From NCBI RefSeq assembly GCF_000003815.2, contig NC_049987.1:4759341-4823340 (forward strand): a DNA stretch of 64,000 bases. The letters are read 5' to 3'. Positions 38,701-50,700 of this stretch are shown here, piece after piece (the stretch's first letter is position 1; every line of letters starts with the position of its first letter). The DNA comes from Branchiostoma floridae. Taxonomy: Eukaryota > Chordata > Leptocardii > Amphioxiformes > Branchiostomatidae. The notes beneath the pieces are model-generated. The model worked only from the letters and a program-made list of their open reading frames with translations, was not told where the DNA came from and searched no databases. Position numbers and translations under genes: made by a program.

Positions 38701-41700
38701 TGAAGCACTTTTTCGTGGAATATTTTTTCACTCCTCTCTACGAACTTGTAATAGATGTTGTCTCTTTCATCTGTGGAGGCACTCGTTGCACTCTGCTCTT
38801 CGGTGTCATGGGCTCTTTCAGAATGGCTGCGCAAGCCTGAGGATAAAACATAACAAGTCGGTACATGTATTTGTTGATTTGCTATTTCCCCATATAGTCC
38901 ACAAAAAGGAGAGCTGAGCTGAAGTAGACACTCAGTCAAACCTGCCCAAGCGACCACCTTTTCAAACCCACCACCTGGTCATTACGACAGCTTTTTCTCG
39001 GTCCTGAAAATTTTTCGCATTGACGTAAGCATTAAGTGTCACCTTTTCAGTGACCTTTTCAAGACGACCACCTGGCCACTGCCAAAAAAGGGGACCATGC
39101 AGGACCAAATTCCTGCCCATATAATGACCGTGTCATTTTGAAGCTTGAGGTGTCATGGATTTTCAATGATAACTAGCTATATACTAAATAATATAGCGTG
39201 ATTTTGTGCCGAAATTGGCCAATTTGCGTCGGATTTTGACTGCCACACGATGTTATGTTAAGAATAAAAGTGGCGGCAGATGCACGTGGGTGGGTCATTT
39301 ACGTTATGCCTTGGGCATGTTGTGAGTTGATGTGCTTCAAACCGACCACCTGTCCAGAACCACAGTGTCACCAATCTAAAAACTTGCTATAATTGACTCT
39401 GATAGAGATTGTTGGGCTGAGCAATTGCCTGGCATAATAATAGTGTGTCCGATACCTGATCATGAAGGCATGCAAGTTTCTGCCACAAATGTGACTGCCA
39501 AAATTGAAAAGATAGAATATGAAAGTTCAAAAGCTAGCGACATGTGTTTTCGCAACTACATGCACACAGAATAAACAAGTCTGAAATCTCCATGAAATAT
39601 CTTTAGAATTGTGTGGTATCTATTAAATGTGGTTTGTGTTTCTAGATATAAACAAAGTTACTACCTATTTTCTGTAGGTAATGCCACGATATACACATTA
39701 TGTAATTCATTTCAGTCTATAATTGGTTTTAGTGACTTTAAACAAATTTTAAAGGGGAGAGAGTAGTAAATAGAATTTCGTATTTATCACCTGGTTGATC
39801 CATACAAATAAGTGTATAATATACAATCACAATCGTTTAAAATGTAGCTTGAAGTTCTCATGCTATGATGGCCATAGTAATTTTAAGAGAAAATGCTGAC
39901 ACGCACTACGAAAACAACTAACTCAAGGCAAACCCACCTTTTCTTTCTTCGTCTGCAATCTGCTGCGCCTCCTCTACAAAGTCTTCTCTGTCGAGCTTTC
40001 TCATCATGTCTTCCAAAAGTGAAAGGTCCCCCAATTTTAGCTTCCCTTTGTGTTCCAGTTTCATAAACACCTCGTGTGGTTTCATAGTTTTGAGACTTCT
40101 CCCTGGCAACAGTCGTTTACCGGCCACATAATTGCGTAAATCCTCCCTTTCCTCGTCGTCAAGATTCTGATCGATTCGCATAAAAAGTTCAGATCGAGAT
40201 TGAGAAGCTTCTGCCATGTTCATTCCTGTATTAACAGTGGCTGAAATGCCTTAGGCTTAAGTAAGTCAGGGACTTTCCGTTGTAGTCCAAAAGTTCCCTG
40301 GCACGTTCCATTCCACATTTTGTTGGCAAATATCTTCATTTTGCTTTCATTGTTTAGACCTGCCTGATCTAAACAAACTATTATAATGATATGTTGAGAG
40401 TGACTGGTACCTTAACTTAGCTATTACTCTGCTTAAGACCTGTTTTTTTTCTGATGTTTTTCTGATCCCCGTAAACCTTGCAAATTGGCAAGTTCCTATT
40501 GTAATGTGATCAGGTCACGCCCGACAGGTGCATGAACAAAGAACCCTCAGAAATGCACTCACAACAAGCATACCTCGGTCAAAATCAGTAAAAAATATCA
40601 TTGCCCACAAGGCAATCAGTGCTGCCATTAATATTTTTGGCCAAGAAATGCTACTGGCAAAATGCACCCTATACCTGTGGTCTTTGGTGTCCATCAAAAT
40701 GAGTTTCTGCCACACAGAAAATGTGGGCAAATACCCTAAGTTTGTGACAATTGATACATCTATATATAGGAGTACTGTTTGGTTTGGGCGGTACCACAGC
40801 TAGCAAGCAAATTGTTTTGTTGTCTAGACACGTATGTGCAGATTGGCATTATATGTACATGTACTATATCTATGCAGTAACTGTTTAACCACAGTTTTGA
40901 CTAATTGTCTCGCTATATATTAGCTTATAAGACAGCCACCAAACTTTTTGGAAATGGGGTTTTAGAGGGTCATTATCTAAAAAAAATTTCGGTCCTTCCT
41001 TGCGATGCTTTGCGCCTTTGGCGCTTGACATGGTAAAATATGTATCTTTTGATAGATATGCCATTGACCTAGCTTTCTCTGTCAGAGAAATTTTCCCATC
41101 AAAGTGCAGGAAATAGCATTTCAGAGTGCAACATTTCAAAAATCTTCCAGGCAGAGCAAAAAACCCTTGCATAATCTTGCATAATTTATGACAAACAATT
41201 AATACACAAGTTGTAAACTTAAGGTAAATCATTTGCCAAAGGTATGGGGTCATGGAACTCTAGTTGTACATTTGTATGTAAGTTCATCTGTGTTGGCAGC
41301 TAACATACAGAGTAGTAATTAAAGGGTAAAAGCTTTGTTCAAACACAAAAAATTTAATTTTAGCATCATGTCAAGTTTTCAACTGCCCAAGTCACCTACA
41401 TTGTAGATCATGTGATCTTGAGGTCATTAACCCTTAAACTGTAAAATGATACACCACAGTGTTACCAATTTGAGTCCTTTATTCTTTTTTAACAGGCAAC
41501 GGAGATTGAAGGACAAAGTGACAGTCATGACCATGTTGTTCAGAGAGGCAGCACCCAGGCATGACACAAGGTAAGATTTTGGGGTACGGATTTTCTGGGT
41601 GGAAACCAATTGCGCGGGGGAAAAATCATTTCCTACAATATGTCACAAAATGCGCGGAAGAAAACTATCATGCAGGAAAATGTGAACCTGTGATATAATT

Positions 41701-44700
41701 TTCCATCCATTACCTGTGAGTGAAAACAAACTGCACACGTTCTACGTTGTACTGGTAAAACATAACCTCAAACTAGACCCTTCCAGTCAATCCAGTGTTT
41801 TTGCTAGCTAAGGCCTTTTCAGAATACCGCTCTGTTTAATTTATTTATCTATTTGCAAATTCATGCCCGAAGGCTAATTGCAAGGGTACAGACAGTAAAA
41901 AGTAAGAAGTGTCTATTCTATACAGCTATCTATGTATTACATGATTCTACATTGTTTACTGGGGGGTTTGACTTCTTCTTTGGAGGCAGTTGCTGATGAA
42001 AAGTCCCACTTCTTTAATGACTAGTGGGTTTTGTGATTCTAACAGGAATATAGCTTTTGGGAGGTGAACTGGTGAAAAGTTGGAAATATTGTATTGATTG
42101 TGTCCAAAAGGTTGTTTATTTCATCCTCATAATGGGGGCAGTTACATATAAAATACCAGTAGGGCCCCCTACGCTGTGATTTGTATCCCAATTGCTGTGA
42201 TTTGGGCCCCTATGCTGTGATTTTGGCCTGTATGCTGTGTTGCAACCAGAAAAGGGGACATTTCTTTTGTTAACAATGGTTAAAATGTTAGAGTTATTTC
42301 GCTAGATTTAGCCCTCAAAATGCAGGAAGTTCTGAACCCCATTTTGTACTTAATTTTACATAATGTCTTGTTTTGTCCTACAGGAGTTCAGACGATGATG
42401 TGGTATTGGTGACAGAGAGAGACACCAACAGAGTACTACATTACCAGATGGTAGAGGGACAGAGCAAGTTAGACCTGCCACTGGTATGTACACAATATTG
42501 TATCATATTATTAAGGTCTCATTTATTTATCACTCTGAGCGGATATCTGAAAAGAGTGCCGAGCCAAAAAGAATACAATAATTGTGAATAATTATTGTGG
42601 AACAATTGCACTCGTGACCGTGTTTGACAATGTAAAAATAACAAAAGTTACAAAGTATTTACAGTTACTGTATTTACTACAATTGTACTAAGACAATAGT
42701 GAACTATATCAACTAGTAGAATCTAAAGGGAACTATTTTAGTATTACATATTTCAGATTGAGTATTTCTATGCTACTTTGCGACATTACATTTTGTCAAA
42801 TAACATTTAGGAATGGTGCAGTTTCTTTTTTGTATGGCATCATAGAATGTATATTGACCTAGGTGAATAGATATGGAATCAGGACATGATAAATTTACAA
42901 TGAAGGTGTTACCACTTGACTGACCAACTGGCTAGAACAGCAGATAAGAGGGAGACAATAACAACGCTGATAACTACGGATTTTGCCAAGGCGTTCGACC
43001 TTGTGGACCACAGCATAGCCGTTTCAAGCCTACTTGGAGCAGGTCTACGAAGCTCGCTCGCCAAATGGGTATGTTCGTTCCTGTCCACTAGAAAGCAGAG
43101 AGTGATGTACAAGGGAACGTATTCAGATTGGAGGGAGACGACCTGTGGCCTACCACAAGGAACAGTGTTAGGCCCCTTAATCTTCCTTGCTCTAATCAAC
43201 AGTGCAAGTGAGGATTCCCTTGCTAGGAGGTGGAAGTTCGTGGATGATCTTAACTTAGCTGAGAGCAGGTTGATCCGGGACACCTCAACAATTCAAACGG
43301 ACCTCAACAGCCTCGACCAATGGGCATCCACAAGAAAGATGAAACTTCACCCCAAAAAATGCAAAGCCATGCATGTGGTCTTTGCGAGAACAGTCCTTCC
43401 ACTACCACCCCTGTCTATTGCTGGCCAACCGTTAGAGGAGGTAAAGATAGTTAAACTCCTCGGCTTGTTCATCCAGGCTGACCTTGGTTGGAACGTACAT
43501 GTAGACCACATTGTCAAACAAGGCAACCGAAAGCTATTTATGCTTAAACAACTCAACCAGTTCGATCTGTCTAGGGATGACATACTTACCTGCTACAAAA
43601 CATTCGTCCGTCCAAGCTGTGAGTATGCAGCGCCTGCCTGGCATCCTGGACTAACTGCTAGACAGCGACGAAGGATCGAATTCATCCAGAAACGCGCATG
43701 TCGGATAATACTCCGCTCTGCCTACACTTCATACCCAGAGGCGTGCCGGATTCTGAACTTGTCTACCCTAGATCAGAGGAGAGACCACCTCTGCCTGCAG
43801 TTCGCCCAGAAACTCCTCCAGTCACCGGACTTCCGTCACTGGCTACCACAAACCCGGGGGGCTATCACTGGGAGAGCCACAAGGGCCAGCAACCAACTAG
43901 ACACTGTCAAACCCAGAACTGAGCGCTACAAAAAAAGTGCAATCCCATATATGATATGCCTGCTGAACAAAAATAATGGAAATAAATGTTAACAATGCAA
44001 CTGTATATTATCTATTGTATATATGTAACGTTTTTTTAATGATTTTATTGTATTTGTAGCACAGAGGTGCTGTACAGCAAGGCCGTAATTCAACCTCTGG
44101 TTGCCAGTGTCTTGTTTTTATTCTGAATAAACCATTTGATTGATTGATTGATTGATTGACTGTTTAAACTACATGACTGTATGTATATACACTACACTGT
44201 ATATGAACAGTCATCTACTAGTAACTACTTAGTGCCTTAATTGGCATTTAGTGTAACTTTTGGCATGATCAACTGTCCTTTATGTAACATAACCTACCCT
44301 CTAGATACATACACTTCTTGTTCAAAGATCTGGTCTGAGAACAATTTTTGCTTCTTCACCATAACAGGTGCCTCCAACACAATGTAATACTAATAGACTG
44401 ACCGATAGTAGTACTGTAACTAGTAAATATACCATGTACTGTACATGTAGCACCAAGTTAGGCAGGAGTGTAGATGGGGGAAAAAAGCAGTGGTTTTGAG
44501 TTTGCAGTGAACAAAAACTGTGTGCATAAACCACCGCAAGCATTTCTGCATTGACAGTATACTGTATTGTACTTCTTTTCCCTTCTAGGACCTGTTTTCA
44601 GACCAGAATGACCTGGATATCAGGTACAACCTGCTGGACTGCCATGTCAGCGTGTGTTCACCTCAAGTACCGCAGCTGTTTGCTGATAACTTCGACTACC

Positions 44701-47700
44701 AGACCCGCAACGACTTTGTACGAGGAATTCTAGTACACGAAGAGGCAAGTGTTTGTTACAAGTTGTTATACATTTTGTCTTCGATTTTTATTATTTTAAC
44801 TGCAAAGTGATATGTTGCCATTGCCCTATTACACTTGGATAAGTTCCTGTAAGAATTAAAAAAAGCCCAAAATTCATACTTCTGAAATATTTCAGTTTTT
44901 GTGAATAGCCCAAAAGACTATATCCATTGCGGAGGTTCTTCCCTTAATCAATCCCAGCAACATCCCTCTTGTAAGGGGTTATTTGCTGCAGACAGACCAA
45001 CTGTCCATGGAATGTACCACACTACTTTCAGGAAGGGGGTGTCAACCTGTTCTACTGCAGTACCTGAACGTACTGCTAGGAGGCCCCAAATTGCCATTTT
45101 TTGTTCAGGGTTTCAATAACAGCCTAAGTGTCAAACTTCATTGAAATCCATCAGAATTATCTTGAATTATAATGTGCAAACTCACAAACACACAAAAAAA
45201 GAAACAGTACCCTAACTGGATCCGGAAGTGTAGGTATTAAAGTCATGTATGAAGATGTGAAAGTGACATCCCTTCCTTGTTCCTGACTAGATCATGGGGA
45301 ACCAGGTCCATGCCCATGTGGTGACTGATGAGTACGCAGCCCGGGTCTCCAGCCCACCCATGTATGATGCTGTCAGGTAGGACTCATGGTTTTGTTGTTG
45401 TTGTTCATCTTGCAATGCCCTGTGGCACATTCATGTAAGTCAGTCAAGTTTCCTTGCTGTTTCTGTAGCAGGGTATGTTTTACAGGGATGGGTTGCTGGC
45501 CTATCCCCTTTAATGTGGTTGAGGCACTTCCTCGAACACAGGACCCCCATCTTGTGTCCCTTCTAAACCACTTGTTTCATAAGTATAAGACAAGTGAATA
45601 TTTCAAAACACAGTTACATATTGTATTTTCCATAAATCACTTGTACAGGGCTTGAAATACTGGGTGCATGTGCACCCAGGTGCACCTAAAATTGGAGCTG
45701 TGCACCCAAATAATTTCTTACGTTTATGTATATAAAGATATCAAAGTATACTAGTATACATCATTTCTTGACATCTAAGTGTTAGAAAGATAATAGAAAT
45801 GTCTGTCATTGTTTAAGAATTTGATAGCTTGTAACTAAGTTTTGATATTAGGTTATTACTTAAATCTAAGTAGTGCACCCAAAAAGTTTTTGGTGCACCC
45901 AATTTTTCAAGCTGGGTGCACCAGTGCACCTAAACTCAAAAATGAATTTCGAGCCCTGCTTGTAGAATGCAGTAACCTTTATGCATTATCAACAGTGTTC
46001 TTATATAATGTAAAAAATACATGTAGACCAGTTCATTGTTCAGTTTGCATCATTCTGTTTGTTCTGTTTTGTTCCATAGTCCGGTGGTTAGTGACCACGT
46101 CTCTAGAAATAAAAGCTTTGAGTTGATTCCGGCTGTGTTGCTCATCTGACATGCACGCTACTGGAAAGGGTGGCTATCCTTATATAAGATGGGTCTTTAA
46201 GTCATGTTCAACTGTTCATTGTTGGAAGGAAATAGGAAAGTTTGCCATGTAGAAAGAACATATTAAATACCGTACATAGCGTCTGTCTTCTCTGTAACAA
46301 CAATTGGAAGAATGAATCATACATCTCCTCAGTGAATTAAACTGAATGAATATCGTTATCACTTTTTTCTCCACAGTAAAGACATTCTCCAAAGATGGAC
46401 GTACCCCCTGGTACCAGACAACAGACTCTCTTCCCAAGAACAAGATGGTTTCTACACTCTGCATCGACACCATGTCTACAGGGGAAAGGATGTCTTTTTG
46501 GACCAGTAAGACAATTAATTTCCACCCCAAATTTTTTAAATCGTTTCACCCAGAAATCATGCAGAGTGAGGGCACGGTGCTGTGTTGTCCAAGGGCTATT
46601 GATACAATAGAATAATTCAATAGACTTGTTAATAAAGGTTAGACATCAAGGTAAACAAGTATTCAAATACAATACAATCTCTAGTATCTACAACTGGATA
46701 TACTTCAGACATATCGAGTGACATCCATCACTCTTCTTTAGTGTCACTAGAACAAACTGGCAGAAACAATTCTGAATCAATACATTCGTCAAGTACATTT
46801 AACTAGAAAAAGATGTAAGGATCAATTCAATAGGCTTGTTCCAGAAACCTTTCATAAGAACAAGACAATTTACCGTTAAGCTATGCTGGTGGTCCTCCTG
46901 AATTTACCATAAGGTGTTGCCAAGCCTCTACTGTTAGGGGTTACCAGGATCCCCCCTTGTAGACCCTCATAGTTTCCTCAGTCTGATGTAAGATTGCTTC
47001 CCTTCTGCAGTGACAGTATTCTGGAGGAGAATGTTGTGATTGGACCAGGGACCAGGATTGGCAGTCACACCACCATCAGTAACTCTGTCATTGGTCAGAA
47101 CTGCGTCATCGGTCAGTCATCTTCTCTCATCATTCTTGTTTATGAAATTACGAATTATATTCAGAATGTACAAGAAATAGTCATGCCTTGAAATACCAGA
47201 TTTATCGACCTAGAATAGAATGATGTATTCATAAATTTGTTTTTCCATAGAGCTATCGCAGAGTGTACCAAGTACTGTAGGACCATCGTCATTAGATAGC
47301 TTGGAACAATGCTGACAGTTACATGTGCAAAGGTTAGGAGTGACAGGTCGTTCAACATAAACAGCTGCTGCCATGTCATGTGCTCGGAAAGCTTGTGTGT
47401 TATGCTGAAGTGCAGTTATATGATATCTGTATGAATACTCGATACAGATGTAATGTTATTATAGATTTGTCACGTTATACATGTACCCTTGAAACCTAAC
47501 TCAAAAAGTTTGAAAACTTGATTTTAGCAAGACAGTCAGTTTTTTTTTATTAGTCTCTAACGGACTCCCTCCTAGCCGAAATAGAAATAGGCCACTGATC
47601 CACAGATCCTGGTAGTGGCTAATTTCAGCTGGTTCTATCACACTGGCATACTTTATTTTTGTTATGTTTTTCCAGCAGTTTATGATATTTTTGCTAAATC

Positions 47701-50700
47701 GGAGAACCAATATTTAAAATTTCAATATGCGTCACTTGCCGTTATCATATTCATTGGTTGTTTCTGATGACTTTCTCATTGGCTTGTCCATCCAGGAGAT
47801 AATGTACGTTTGGATGGAGCGTACCTGTGGGACAACGTGTCTGTCGGCTCGGACTGTTCGCTCACACAGTGTATCGTGTGCAGTGGTGTCACCATCACGG
47901 ATAGAGTGGTGGTGGAACCTTCATGTGTGCTGGCTTCAAATGTAAGAAGTTTTTCCTAAAATGTTGTAATGTTAGTTATGATGTCAAGATTTCATCCATC
48001 TGCATACATTTGTGGGCCATATTGGACTTTTATTCAAATTATTGGTATCAAACTGGTTGAAGTTGAAATACATTTCTTTAAACTTTTTAGTAAGGTTATT
48101 TTTTCTCCATGATCTCATATATTAGCTTGTCTCCTATTACACATCCAAAATTTGTTTTCAACTCTTTGCATTCATGTCATGGACAGCATTCATAGTTAGG
48201 GTATAAAAGACCAGTTTCTTTCAGATCACTTCAGTGTCACTGATGAAAGATAGTGTATGCTGTCTGAAACATCAGACCTTTTCCAAAATCATGTCCAGTT
48301 GCTTGAGTAACTACGTTTTGGTGTATCAGAGCATAGCTTATAAACTAGTCAAGGAGAGATGGAGTAAGAGTGAGTGACTGAGCTTTGTATGTTTGTTTTG
48401 TAAACAATAGATTAAGTTGCAAAAATATATTACATTGTTTTAGTTGTTCTGTTTTTCTATTGTTAACTATAACAACTCAAATAATGAAAAATAGATGTAA
48501 ATCTATCTTAGGTTATTAGTCTTTTGTTCAATACATGTACTAACAATACTCCATTCAGCCTATGTGGCCAAGAACATGAAAATAAATAATGTATACCTAC
48601 ATAGTAATTTTGTGAATGTTGTGCATTGTGTACATGACAGGTTGTGGTGGGCCCCGATGTTCACCTCCCTGCCGGCACCAGGGTCAGTCTGCACCCAGCC
48701 CAGACCCAGGGTGCTGAGGACGACTTCCAGGAGACAACAGAGACTGTCCAGCACCAGACCTACCAGCCTGATAGGATAGGTGCAGAAGGGAAGGGGTACA
48801 TCTGGGAAGGTAGGGAAACATGGACAGGTACATGTGCATGTACATCTGGGAAGGTAGGGAAACATGGACAGGTACATGTGCATGTACATCTGCATGGGGA
48901 GAAGGTAGGGGTAACATGGGACATCTGGGGAGAAATTCTACTAGGGTAATTGGTGCATCTGGGGAGGAGGGAGGGTAACATACATGGGTAGGGTGTTATG
49001 GTGGGAGAAGGTAGGGTAACATGGACAAGTATATTGGGGGAGAAGGTAGGGTAACAGTACTCCCCAAGCAGATGTTAGTGGGGAAAATTGTGCCTGTACT
49101 CCCCACTGGCTGACAGAAAATGGGGCATACAAAGAAGTCACAGTTTTCCCCACCAACCTCTGCTTGGAGTTGTAAGTTAGAGAGTAAGGTAACAAATGTA
49201 CTGAGGAGGAAGGTGTGGTAACATGGTACGCTAATTTAGATTTTGTACATGGTCATCATTTTTGAGTGGTAGATATATATAAGCTCTTGGAAGGGGGAAG
49301 AAGAGCACGTAGGTACAGGCCCCCTAGCGTTTTTATTTTGGACTGTAGTGGTCAATTCTGTTTCAAGAGTAATTAAGAAAGGCTTGTCAAATCGTCATGA
49401 TTGTTGTGTTTTTTTTGTATAGATGATGCTGATGACAGTCTGGTGTCCTTGATGTGGGGCCTGAGACTGGAGCAGGAGGAGTCCAGTAGTGAGGAGTCAG
49501 AGGAGTCTGATGAGGAGGAAGATGACATGGATCAGGAAAACTCACTCCCTCCAGACGACAGCAGGATTTTCTATACAGAGGTACAATTTATGCCATGTAA
49601 ATCCAATCATGACTGGGACTGAAATGATTTGATCAGAACGCTAACAACAAAATTTAATTAGAATATTGGAGTTTTCTTTTATACTGCCAGTAATGTCTCT
49701 AACTTGCTTGCATTTTGATTCCTATCAGATATCTTTTTTGGAGTGCTGCTTCTCACATCTATGTGTTGTTGATGGAAGTGATGCTTTTGTGGTGTGAACA
49801 CAATCTCAAAGTGGCTATGTTTATACATGTATCAATATCCCCCCTAGTCACGTTTAGGATTTTGTTCTCGCTGTGAAAACGCCACCTTCATTGGCTACAT
49901 ATAGTGACAAGAAGAAGCTCTTAAGAAGATGTCTGATAAGCATTGAAACGAAACGTGAGACTGTTCAAAAGAAAACTCAAATGTCCTCAATATAATATGT
50001 GAAAACACTCTACCTTTGGGACCACATCAGATTCTGTGATCAGTGACACATACTTGTAGTGCACAACAGAACCAGTCAGTATTGCCGTGAGGATGGTTAC
50101 AGATGGTCACTAAAATGTTTGTCATGAATACAATACTGTCTTGGTTGTATATAAAGAACTTAGTTATCCATGGTGTAACATTGTGCAAAGATCTTTATTT
50201 TTCTTCCATCAGGTGCTGGATAGCATGCAGCGAGCCATAGAGGAGAACATCAATGCTGACAACCTGATCCTGGAGATCAACTCCTCCAAGTATGCCTACA
50301 ACATCAGCATGCAGGAGCTGAACGTGTGTGTGGTGCGCTGTGTGCTGGAGTCTGCACACATCCGAGCCAGCCTCATGGCTACTGCGTCCGAATATCTGGC
50401 AGCTCTGAAACCGGTAAGTGGGAAATTGTTTGTACATGTGTGTGTGGTGTGCTGTGCGACATCGTTTGTACATGTATGTGTGGTGCGCTGTGTGACATCA
50501 TTTGTACATGTATGTGTGGTGCGCTGTGTGTTAGAGTCTGCTCACATCCGAGCCAGCCTCATAGCTACTGCGTTCAAATATCTGGCAGCCCTTAAACCAG
50601 TAAGTGGGACGTAGTTTGTACATGTATGTGTGGTGCGCTGTGTGACATCATTTGTACATGTATGTGTGGTGCACTGTGTGACATCGTTTGTACATGTATG

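Noticed and set aside
48560-48981. Several overlapping open frames on both strands
   Set aside because: They arise from EIF2B5 exon 12 and the tandem array behind it.
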